Shown piece after piece: positions 56,583 through 64,000 of a stretch of DNA of 64,000 nt (its first letter is position 1; every line of letters begins with the position of its first letter). The notes beneath the pieces were generated by a model. It saw only the letters and a program-made list of their open reading frames with translations. It was not told the DNA's origin and made no database searches. This DNA comes from Favolaschia claudopus (Eukaryota > Basidiomycota > Agaricomycetes > Agaricales > Mycenaceae), in the NCBI GenBank assembly GCA_037176885.1, contig JAWWNJ010000047.1, positions 1,302,001-1,366,000 on the forward strand, in the 5' to 3' direction. The position numbers were made by a program, and so were the translations under genes.

Positions 56583-59500
56583 ATGGCCAAGATATCTCGG
56601 CGCGCACGGGCGAAGGCTTCGGCTGGAGTGGAAGCGGCGGCCTCGTCGCCATCGACGTACAAGCTACAACGAGGACCGCCCGTCCCCAATCCTCGCCGCA
56701 AACCAACACTGAAAACCCCACGTCGAGATGTCCTCCTCGGCAACGGACGAACTTTGGTGCAGCCTCATGTGCTCCCGAAGAAAAAACTACCTCGTATCAA
56801 CTTCAGCGCGTCCAGCGAAACTGAGCGCAATGCCACCGACAATTTCGACCCCTCCGCCTCCTCCTCCCACCCCGACGCATACCACATCTCGTTTCTCCAT
56901 GACCAGACGGACCATGGCACTTATCAGCGCAAGAAGATCACGCAGTCGACCCGCTGGCAGGAAGAGGTGCTCCCCCTGCTCGTACCAGTCCTGGCGACTC
57001 TTCTACAAGAAACGAAATCTCTTCGCGATCTACATTCCACTGGTCGTTCGCCACGACACTCGTCCTGCAATTGCCCTGGAAGAAATCTCAAAGTCACTAT
57101 CGTGCGCTGGGCCTGTGCGTATACTTCACCTTGCGCCTCGTTGCGCTCGTACTAACAATTCTCCGTGCAGCTATGGAAGACGTCCACCTATTTGTCTGCC
57201 CTTGCGCTCCCGCCCCAGTCCAGCTCATGCGCCTTGGGGCGTTTGGCTCCTCCCCCGTTCATCCGTCCTTGGCTGTGGATCTACACGTCCTGGAATTCTT
57301 CAGAAACTTATTCTTGCAGGTCTCCCCGAACACGGCTGCAGTCAGCAAGACCTTGGAGCACGTATTGAGCGAAATGGGTTTCCAGCTAGATCATGAAGTA
57401 AGTCCCCGCCGCCCCTTTCTTCACCTACAGTGGCTGAAGATTCATGTAGAATTCGCTGCGCCGACGCTTTGGAAACTGTCTTAGCTGGTACACATATCTA
57501 CGGAACCTGCTCAAACACCATTACGCGCAGAAGATTGAGTTGGCTCGGGACGAGGTGGTGGGACCGCGCCAACCTCCATCTATGGAAGAACCACGCGGCC
57601 GTTCACCAACGCGTTCAGGAAATCGTGAAGCCTCGTCATCTGTCACCCCCACGCCGCGAGCGCCCCGCCGGTCCTCCTCCTCCTCCTCCTCATCTCGAAG
57701 CACCTCTCCTCCGGCCAGAACGCGCAAACGCCGACGGTCTCCTTCACGGTCGCCTTCACCCGCCCCTCAATCCAAAGATACGCCCTTCCCTGAGCCTGAA
57801 GCTCGCGAGCGTCCCAGCGAATATCTCCGACGTCGATGCCCTCTCTGCTTTGGGAATCTGAAGCACGACCCAACCCAGAAGTACGTCCTTTGCTTGATCT
57901 TTCTATCTATGAACCTGATGGCTTTTAGATTCGACGTACCAGCATGCACCGACGCGTGTTTTGGACAAAAACACAACCTAACTAACGCGATCGACGCTCT
58001 GAAAGCATTCCCGGACACCCGATTTATTTCTGAAGACGTCCTTGCACGAATGGAGGAGTACGTCGACAGCCAGCGGAAACCGAGTCGGAGACGCACCAAG
58101 AAGCCAAGGCACAATAAAGAGGACGAGGAGGAGGATGATTACGATAGCGCTGGACAGAAACTGCCGCGCTCCGTGCTCGACGCCTGCGAGGCGTCGTTCA
58201 AGGCCGCCGACGAGAAGCGCGTCAAAGCCAGCACCAAGTTCTTCGACAACACGGGGCTCATGGCTCTGGTCTGCCGTCACGACAACGTCCTATTCCTGGC
58301 CAACATGAAATCTGCGGGCGAGAAACAGTTCTATGTGCTCGCTCTCATAGAAACTTTGTTCCAGCATCTGCCCACGGATATCCGCGTTGGACTTTTATAC
58401 GACGTCGTGTGCATATTGGAGCGGAGCTGCCTGAAGTGGGGGTTCTTGGAGCGGTATATGGACCGCTTGGAATTTGCCGTGTCCGTCTTTCACGCGTTTG
58501 GACACGAGTGGGCGTGTCAGCTGGTATACCACCCGCGGAAACGCGTTGGATTTGGTTTCACTGACGGTGAGGGGTGCGAGCGGTTTTGGAAATCAATCAA
58601 GCACCTCATCGCACACCTACGGATCTCGGGGGTGAGCAGTCTAGGCAGGGTGATTCAAATGCGCTACTAAATCATTACTCACAGTATTATAACCGTTTGT
58701 ACACGCTGGATGCCCAGATCACCCACAATGACGAACAGAACCTCTTCCGTGCTGGGGAATGGCTTCTGCGTCGATACCGGCGCTGTATGAAGAAGCGTCG
58801 TGAAGCCGCCGAGAAGCTGCGTCTTTCGGGAAAGTCGCCGACGGAACTACGGGAGCAGTTTGCGTTGCAGGTTAAGGCTCAGACCAAGCCCTTGGCTCGT
58901 GCGTTTGACCTTGAATCACGTCTGCATCTCACTGAATTCATTCCCAGGCCAGAAAAAAACCAACGGGGAAAAATTCGTCAATTCTATCATCATCCAGCGA
59001 TCCGTAGTCGAAACGCGGACGGCTCGCGTGGAAGACCTCACCGCCGAATTCCTTGCGGCGGCCTCGGCGGAGAATCCAAGCGCGGCCGTCCTCGACACCG
59101 AGCTGCGGGAAGCGCGAGAGGGTTTGCGCAAAGCGAAGGAGACGCTGCGAAAGAAGGAGCAAGCCTTGGGCCTCGCAAACCGTGAAGACCTGCGAGCTCT
59201 TGCGAAGAGCGAGTACATGCGAGAGCTGATGAACGCTCAAGCCTTGTTGTTGAGGACGCGAGCGCGCCTGCGCACGCGAAAATTCGAGCTTGACGCTGTA
59301 GAGCGCTCATTTAGACGTTTGCTGAGCCGTAAGTGATTTCCTTCCATTGTTAAGAGCCAACGCTGACTCTCTTCACAGAGACTAAACTACATGCCCACAC
59401 AGAGTCCGCCGTCAAACGCCGGGAGCCCACGATCAGCAAGCTGGCCGCACGATACAACAAGGCTTGCCAGAAGGTGGCAAAGCTCATCAAGGACGGCAAG

Positions 59501-60173
59501 GCCCCGCCGCACGCGTTGGCGCCCTCTGAGATACCACCGGGGGGGTTGTGGAAGCTCGACGTGGACGACGTCGTCTTCCAGGATATTGCTTTCGACGACG
59601 ACGAAGCCGAGGCTCCGCCGCTGTGGCTTTCGGACGACAACGTTCGCGACGGCATCAAGGCACTGCTGGAGCTCGACCGATGCGACGAGGAGGATGCGCG
59701 CTTGTTGAGGGAGAAGATCGCGATGAGAGAATGGTTTGCAGAGGAATGGGAAGTGATTCAGAGGGCCGTGGACTCAGCCGGTGCGACAGCTGGGTTTTCC
59801 TTTCCCATTGGTTTTACTGACATGTTTAACAGAGTCCGACGTCGACAAGTACCATTTCAAGCTACATCAAACCAAGCTGCTTCGTCTCTGCAGCGTGTGG
59901 GATAAAGCTGCCCCGGACTTGGGCGAAGACAAGTCCTTGTTACGGGCTTGGGGTCCGTCTGCGATTGAGCTGGCTCAATGCCGTTTACGTGCTCACTGTG
60001 CTGCGCGCGGAGAGGATGATGATGACTCCGATGACGGGGGTGAGCCGGTTGAGGTTGATGGTGAGGAGGAGGAATATGAGGTGCTCGAGACGCTTGAGCG
60101 AGCCGATAGTTACCGTAACGAAGCCGTGGATCACGACGATGTATTAGAGGACATGGACTTCTTTGCAGATTAA
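56583..60173 (+). CDS. KDZ (Kyakuja-Dileera-Zisupton) transposase
   Basis: Eight exons (56583-57114, 57171-57397, 57450-57880, 57929-58631, 58685-58898, 58948-59328, 59379-59780, 59833-60173) join in phase to 1076 aa. The N-terminus has a CxC-type zinc cluster (CNC about 160, CPC about 187-189), then the family segment HPSLAVDLHVLEFFRNLFLQ. CPLCFG near 383, CTDACFGQKH (Asp about 404), FFDNTGLMALVCRHD (Asp about 503), LLYDVVCILERSCLKWGFLE, FHAFGHEWACQLVYHPRKRV and DGEGCERFW (about 609-617) are hallmarks of the KDZ core, an RNase H-like fold. The acidic residues are candidate catalytic ones. The C-terminus is helical and acidic. All motifs are intact, so it may be active. It should cut and rejoin DNA at the element ends. 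Confidence 0.92.
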
Positions 60174-60254
60174 ATCTACTACGCTGTACATCATATATAC
60201 ATTATGTACCCTATTGCACTATTCATACAACGCGTGAACCTGAGGCACTTGCAT

Positions 60255-60276
60255 ACGCGACGCGACGCGACGCGAT
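60255..60276. repeat. CGCGA microsatellite
   Basis: ACGCGACGCGACGCGACGCG just after the transposase gene. The complementary GTCGC repeat occurs at 63216-63240. Confidence 0.7.
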
Positions 60277-60324
60277 CACATGGTGTCACGTCATGCGGTC
60301 TCCCGCGCCCATGTCCGCCGTTTT

Positions 60325-60363
60325 GGCGGAGGCGGTCTTCCGCGCCCTCGTCCGCCGGGCTGC
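60325..60363. repeat. GC-rich intergenic motif, copy 3
   Basis: GGCGGAGGCGGTC followed by TTCCGCGCCCTCGTCCGCCG (60338-60357, identical to the hairpin arm at 52593-52612). It lies in the gap between the transposase and the next gene and can form a short hairpin. Confidence 0.75.
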
Positions 60364-60755
60364 CAACAAAGATGTGCCATTGTTTGCTGCGGGCGCCTAT
60401 TGCTCCTTGTCTCTTGCCACCATGTCGAATCGTCGATAATATAGTTTTGCCTATTATAGAACTGTAAACCGTACAATACCGTAGTAACACGTAGAGGAAC
60501 AATAGAAGACAAATCGCAGAACCGATGAAGGCCGATGAAGGTTCACTGGCCAAGTATCCGAGCATTGTTCGTGCAAGCGAGCGGTCGTTGGCGTGTCCGA
60601 ACAGGCCGATGCCACCAATTGGTTTCCGGGAAAGGAAACGTCTGGTACGAGGATTCTCCATTATAAAAACCGCTAATTCCTCTGCTTCAGGGATGTATCA
60701 ACGCCTCATTATATCGACTTTCGTCCTCCTCATCTATCTTACTCGTGTTTTCACC

Positions 60756-61951
60756 ATGCCAGTCGACCGCACCCCCTCGATGCCTCGCCGAGCAGTCGTG
60801 CTCAACCGCAAACCCCGAGTTTCTGAACCCCAGTTGCCACCCGCTCCCCTGATCACGCCTCGAACGGAGAAACAGAAACGAAGGCGGGAGTTCTTCCTCC
60901 TTGAGCAAGAACCCAGTCGTATTGCTGCGAACAAGAACATCTGCGCGCTTTTGGCTGATATGGGTACGTTTTCCTGCGCCACTGATCGTGTTCTCCACTG
61001 AGCCTTCATGAACAGAGGCAAATCCTGAAGATTGGTACAAACGCTTCTTGTACGACACCGCTGGTGAGTTCTTCGTTCACTCCGCCGGACAGTGCACTGA
61101 TATTGATTAGTTGAAGACTACGAGATCGACTTCTGCAAGTTCGTACCCGACAGTGAGGTGGAGGTCGTTGTTAGCCAGATGGACGCGGCCACAGCGAAAA
61201 TCGAAAAATTGCGAACCGCAATAAGTGAGTCTTTTTCTCCTGCTACTATCTCTGGCTCGTCCGCACTCACACACGGCGCACAGAGTACGGCAACGTGGTG
61301 GCCAAAAGCGACGCCGTTTGCGCCTACATGGCTGCCATCAAGCAATTCCATACCGACTTCGGTGTCTCTTACGAGTCCCAGGCCAACGACGGGGCGGACG
61401 CGGACATCGCCCTCAAATGCGAGATGATCCAGCTGTACGTCGACAGGGTCAAGCCGATGGATTCGTTCGATTTCGAACTGCGCGTCGGGACGTGGGAGAT
61501 GGAGATGTTGTTCATCAATCCACACCGCCTTGACGATCCGCGTCGTTTGCAGCTCGACGCTCGGCGTACGTGATTATTGCTTCCTTCTTTTATGCTGTAA
61601 TTTATTGTTACCTTTCAGTTCGCAAACTCGTCGCTGGGTGGAAGAAAGTCCCTGCCGACTCTCTCCCGCCCTTTGACGATCACAAGGGGATCCTCTTTCG
61701 GCTCTTCAACGACTACAGCTCGCACCCCAGGGACCTTGCCGCCATTGAGCGGTATCTTCAAAGTACGTTTGTTGTGGTTTTTTCCTTGATTTCTATCTTT
61801 TACTGACTCATTACTAGTGTCGATCTATTATCAGACGTTGAACCGTTTGCAGAACGAAGCATATGAGGCCGCCAAGACCGTCGTGCCCTCCAAGATGCCT
61901 CGTCCGCGCGCCGTTGCAGAACCCAGGAAACTTCGGGAGTTCAAGCTGTAA
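60756..61951 (+). CDS. KDZ-element protein, 309 aa, unknown
   Basis: Six exons (60756-60963, 61016-61063, 61111-61224, 61284-61565, 61619-61762, 61818-61951) join in phase. The N-terminus is basic and Pro-rich (MPVDRTPSMPRRAVVLNRKP), followed by KQKRRREFFLLEQEPSRIAA. Then come a helical, mostly acidic body (EANPEDWYKRFLYDTA, SEVEVVVSQMDAATAKIEKL, FGVSYESQANDGADADIALK) and a C-terminus MPRPRAVAEPRKLREFKL. No domain is recognised. An in-frame upstream ATG would add a hydrophobic MYQRLIISTFVLLIYLTR leader. The later ATG is preferred because of the basic start. It lies downstream of the transposase on the same strand, so it may be an accessory factor. Confidence 0.7.
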
Positions 61952-62323
61952 TTAGCCGTCTGTTTTTTGTTTTCTTTGTGCTTCGTATATTGTTTATCCT
62001 CTGTTGTATTACAATGAAATACGGTTCTATGTAATCTCGTTGAGTGAAACGTGTGAAATTGCTTGACGAACGGCAAGTCGTATAAGCGTTGAAGGTGCGT
62101 TACAATTTTGCATCGATAGGCAACAACTATCTAATACACGAACAGAAACATGGAAGGCACGAACGGCATTAATAAGTAATAAGTAATCAAGAGATCGTTT
62201 GGAACTACAAACTACAGGAACATAAGAAAAAGAGGAATACAAGGCACGAATTACATGAGTAAGTAAGAAACAAGAGATCGCTTGGAACTACAAAGTGAAG
62301 CACTCAAAGAAAAGATAGCTAAT
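61952..62323. other. Gap between converging genes
   Basis: AT-rich. The strings AGTAAGTAA(T)AA..AAGAGATCG(T/C)TTGGAACTACAAA occur twice, near 62170 and 62260 (about 82 bp apart). Nothing else seen. Confidence 0.5.
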
Positions 62324-62912
62324 CTACGAATCAACCAAGTCCCTCAAAAGGCGCGTCACCCTGACCGCCTTTTGGATCCCCCCCCGAAGGCGGCCGATTT
62401 CAAACTTTTCGCGATGGTGTACGCGGCAAGCCTCGCACGCGCAGGGTTTCTTCCATAAGTCGCTGGTCTTCAAATACAAGTGTAGACACCGTTCTTGAAG
62501 AATTTTGGGAAAGAAAAGGACAGATTCAGATGTAAGACTCACCTAGCTTTTTTGCATAACGTGTACGAACTTTATCGACGACAGTGATACGGCACCCGCG
62601 GCACTGCCGGCGCCATTGGCGAAGGCGGCGCTGCATATTGTCGGTGCGGCCCGCCTTCCACTCAACTAACCCGCTTTGATGCACCATTTTCAGCCAATAC
62701 ACGACGCCGGGGCGGTCGGACGGGGACGGCCGTTTGGCGATGGCGCTGTGGACGTCGCCTCGCCTATAGATTTTGTTGTACAGCGTCGACTGGTCGTGGA
62801 GGTCGCGGTCGAGGCGGGCGAGGCGGGCGCGGCGGAGGCGGCGGGCTGCACAATGAGCGCCAACGACATTGAAAAGGTAAGTGTACTCACTGGTATTAGA
62901 CGAGGTATTCAT
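62324..62912 (-). CDS. GIY-YIG/T5orf172-type nuclease-like protein
   Basis: Exons 62912-62891, 62845-62543 and 62493-62324 give 164 aa. The core runs VVYWLKM (55-60), EWKAGRTDNMQRRLRQWRRQ (69-88), then Glu108 in KKLERCLHLYL, and ends CACEACRVHHREKF (125-138). The order (Y.., K.GRT.N...R...W, E, C..C..HHREKF) is that of fungal T5orf172/MUG113-like GIY-YIG proteins, whose core is an endonuclease fold. Conserved Arg and Glu are present, so catalysis is possible. An unspliced longer reading of the first exon into Ser/His-rich sequence exists. It lies next to the right TIR on the opposite strand, so it could be an accessory nuclease. Confidence 0.7.
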
Positions 62913-62949
62913 ACTGTGAACAGTACGAATAGGGCGGGAGAGGCGGGTG

Positions 62950-63215
62950 TATGCGGATGTGGCGAGCGCGCTGCGATTGGACACAACGCGGGGAGGTGAG
63001 AGGGAGGATGAGGCGCCGGTGTATGCGCGTATGTCGGTGTTGTGAGCGCCGGTATGCGGGTGTATGCTGGTGTGGTGAGCGCGCTGCGACGGGGGCACAA
63101 CGCGGTCAAGTGAGAGGCGGGTAGGGTGTGTGCGTTTGTCGGCGGGTGTATGTGTGTGTCGGGGCGGTGAGCGCGCTGCGACGGGGGCACAACGCGGTCA
63201 AGTGAGAGGATGGAA
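62950..63215. repeat. Minisatellite next to the right TIR
   Basis: The string GTGAGCGCGCTGCGA(C/T) plus ACAACGCGG(T/G)..GTGAGAGG occurs three times (about 62960, 63075 and 63168), with GTGTATG-rich links. On the minus strand it encodes Pro/His/Thr repeats that may be an artefact. Confidence 0.7.
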
Positions 63216-63281
63216 AGTCCGTCGCGTCGCGTCGCGTCGGACTTGCGTGCGTTTGTATGCGTCGGCGTCGCGTCGCATCGT
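63216..63281. repeat. GTCGC microsatellite
   Basis: GTCGCGTCGCGTCGCGTCGG and, 30 bp on, GTCGCGTCGCATCG. Reverse complement of the repeat at 60255. Confidence 0.7.
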
Positions 63282-63454
63282 GAACTCGTTCAGTTGTGTA
63301 TTTCTGAACGCGTAGGTAGGTGCTTTACATTTATACAATACATATTCTACTTGCCTGCTAAACAGTGAATGTATTCAATAAAAGGAATAGATATTTAAAT
63401 ACGCGTTTGAATCAGCGGATGAGAATCTAAGTGAACGATCAACTATTAGTAGGG

Positions 63455-63696
63455 GTGGGGAACCTCACCGCATCAAATATGGGGTGTGGGGCAGCCCACA
63501 ACTAAGAATACCGACGGTGGGGACCCACACGGCGAGAATAGACACAGTGGGGAGCCCCACAATCTATAATAAGAAAGGTGGGCGCCCCCACCTCGGTGTG
63601 GGGTACCCCACGCCCACTGTTCGTGGGGTAGTCCACCGTAATGCCAAGACGGTGGGGAGCCTCCTTGGTTACGGCGGCTCGGGTGGGGTTCCCCAC
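63455..63696. repeat. Helically phased palindrome array, right TIR
   Basis: Nine palindromes with centres near 63461, 63492, 63523, 63553, 63584, 63604, 63629, 63658 and 63689. The steps are 31, 31, 30, 31, 20, 25, 29 and 31 bp. This is the mirror image of the left array, including the 20+25 irregularity. Several right-end palindromes have single mismatches. Confidence 0.85.
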
Positions 63697-63786
63697 ATGC
63701 TGTCGTGCTGGACTTGGAGATTTTGAGTTACTTTGTAAATCATTAAATATAAAACCGCATAATGAACAATCTTGTTGTCTACTTTG

Positions 63787-63875
63787 CTAAGGGTGATTGG
63801 TGAAGTGGTAATGATACCTTCTCCATTGGCCACGTCATTCGTTGGACGTCGTGGGTTCGATTCCCCAACCTTTAG
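63787..63875 (+). ncRNA. Pol III-type tRNA-like gene in the right TIR
   Basis: CTAAGGGT pairs with ACCTTTAG (one G-U). A-box TTGGTGAAGTGGTAATG, hairpin ACGTC/GACGT, B-box GGTTCGATTCC. The left copy pairs AAGGG/CCCTT, so the outer stem is kept despite sequence change. TTTTT follows near 63892. Confidence 0.55.
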
Positions 63876-64000
63876 TTGGTCTCCGCAACTTCTTTTTATT
63901 TCGAAAACTTTTGTGTTTATTTTATGTGTCTCATGATACTTATTGAACTCCATACTGCTCACATTCCCTGTTTTTTTTCTAACTATAGCAGAATGAAGCT

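Larger units (their letters stand above)
46060..64000. mobile_element. Large KDZ-type DNA transposon, at least 17.9 kb, right end outside the window
   Basis: Bounded by inverted repeats (46060-46630 and 63450 to the edge). It holds five genes: a charged 1264-aa protein (minus), an Spt5-like KOW protein, the KDZ transposase, a 309-aa protein (all plus) and a GIY-YIG-like nuclease (minus). KDZ elements of Agaricomycetes are described as large transposons with CxC-type cysteine clusters and accessory genes (Iyer and co-workers). All five reading frames are intact by my splicing, so the element may be recent or active. Confidence 0.8.
63450..64000. repeat. Right terminal inverted repeat of the KDZ element (cut by window edge)
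   Basis: Inverted, diverged copy of 46060-46630, with the same order seen from inside to outside: palindrome array, GTTACGGCGGC, TGCTGTCGTGCTGGACTTGG, tRNA-like gene, GCAACTTCTTTTT, CATTCCCTGTTTT. The end is outside the window. Confidence 0.85.

Noticed and set aside
63098..63190. Extended N-terminus of the GIY-YIG protein encoded by the minisatellite
   Set aside because: The reading is Pro/His/Thr repeats produced by the tandem repeat; a short first exon with good splice sites explains the gene better.
46060..64000. A Starship-type element
   Set aside because: Starships carry a DUF3435 tyrosine recombinase and lack long inverted repeats; here a KDZ transposase and about 570-bp inverted repeats are present.

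Overview
The window looks like nuclear DNA of an agaricomycete (mushroom-forming basidiomycete). Coding regions are cut by many 45-60 nt introns with GT..AG (occasionally GC..AG) borders. It carries F-box proteins, fungal TEA/ATTS-domain proteins, a fungal Jen1-type carboxylate transporter and a KDZ-family transposase with a CxC-type N-terminus, a set typical of Agaricomycetes. Exon borders given here were fitted by hand by matching splice sites and reading phase. Functions come from recalled family motifs, not from a search.

Layout. (1) 0-2 kb: two hypothetical genes. (2) 2-17 kb: almost no convincing protein genes. This stretch has GC-rich blocks duplicated at about 3.7-5.5 and 11.6-13.0 kb, and three arrays of roughly 320-bp tandem units. 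Each unit carries a tRNA-like Pol III module: a 7-bp acceptor-type stem with compensatory changes, a tiny D-arm, an anticodon-like stem with an intron-like insert, a TTCGANT T-arm, and a T-run downstream. A mariner-type MITE and a 1.1-kb inverted-repeat element holding a captured coding fragment lie between or beside them. (3) 17-44 kb: an inverted segmental duplication. Arm A (about 20.5-25.9 kb) carries a TEA-domain gene, an F-box gene and a Ser-rich gene. Arm B (about 33.1-43.9 kb) carries the same genes in reverse order and is interrupted by a hAT-like MITE and about 5 kb with a third F-box gene, a membrane-protein gene containing an in-frame amber codon, and a small CaaX peptide. The spacer holds a divergent pair: a Jen1-like transporter and a short-chain dehydrogenase. 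(4) 44-46 kb: a broken small ORF, a third palindrome cluster and a 137-bp tandem repeat. (5) About 46.06 kb to the right edge: a large (17.9 kb or more) KDZ-type DNA transposon, bounded by inverted repeats of about 570 bp.

The large element is the most striking system. Each terminal inverted repeat contains a Pol III-type tRNA-like gene and nine or ten copies of the palindrome GTGGGGNNCCCCAC. Their centres are about 31 bp apart (three helical turns), broken by one conserved 20+25 bp step that is mirror-imaged at the two ends. Inside lie five genes: a 1264-aa charged protein, a 997-aa Spt5-like protein with repeated KOW-like motifs, the 1076-aa KDZ transposase, a 309-aa unknown protein and a 164-aa GIY-YIG-type nuclease-like protein. 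A GC-rich motif (once a perfect 32-bp-arm hairpin) recurs in the gaps before, between and after the Spt5-like and transposase genes. A reasonable model is a self-mobilising unit in which the transposase binds helically phased palindromes in the ends, but this is inference.
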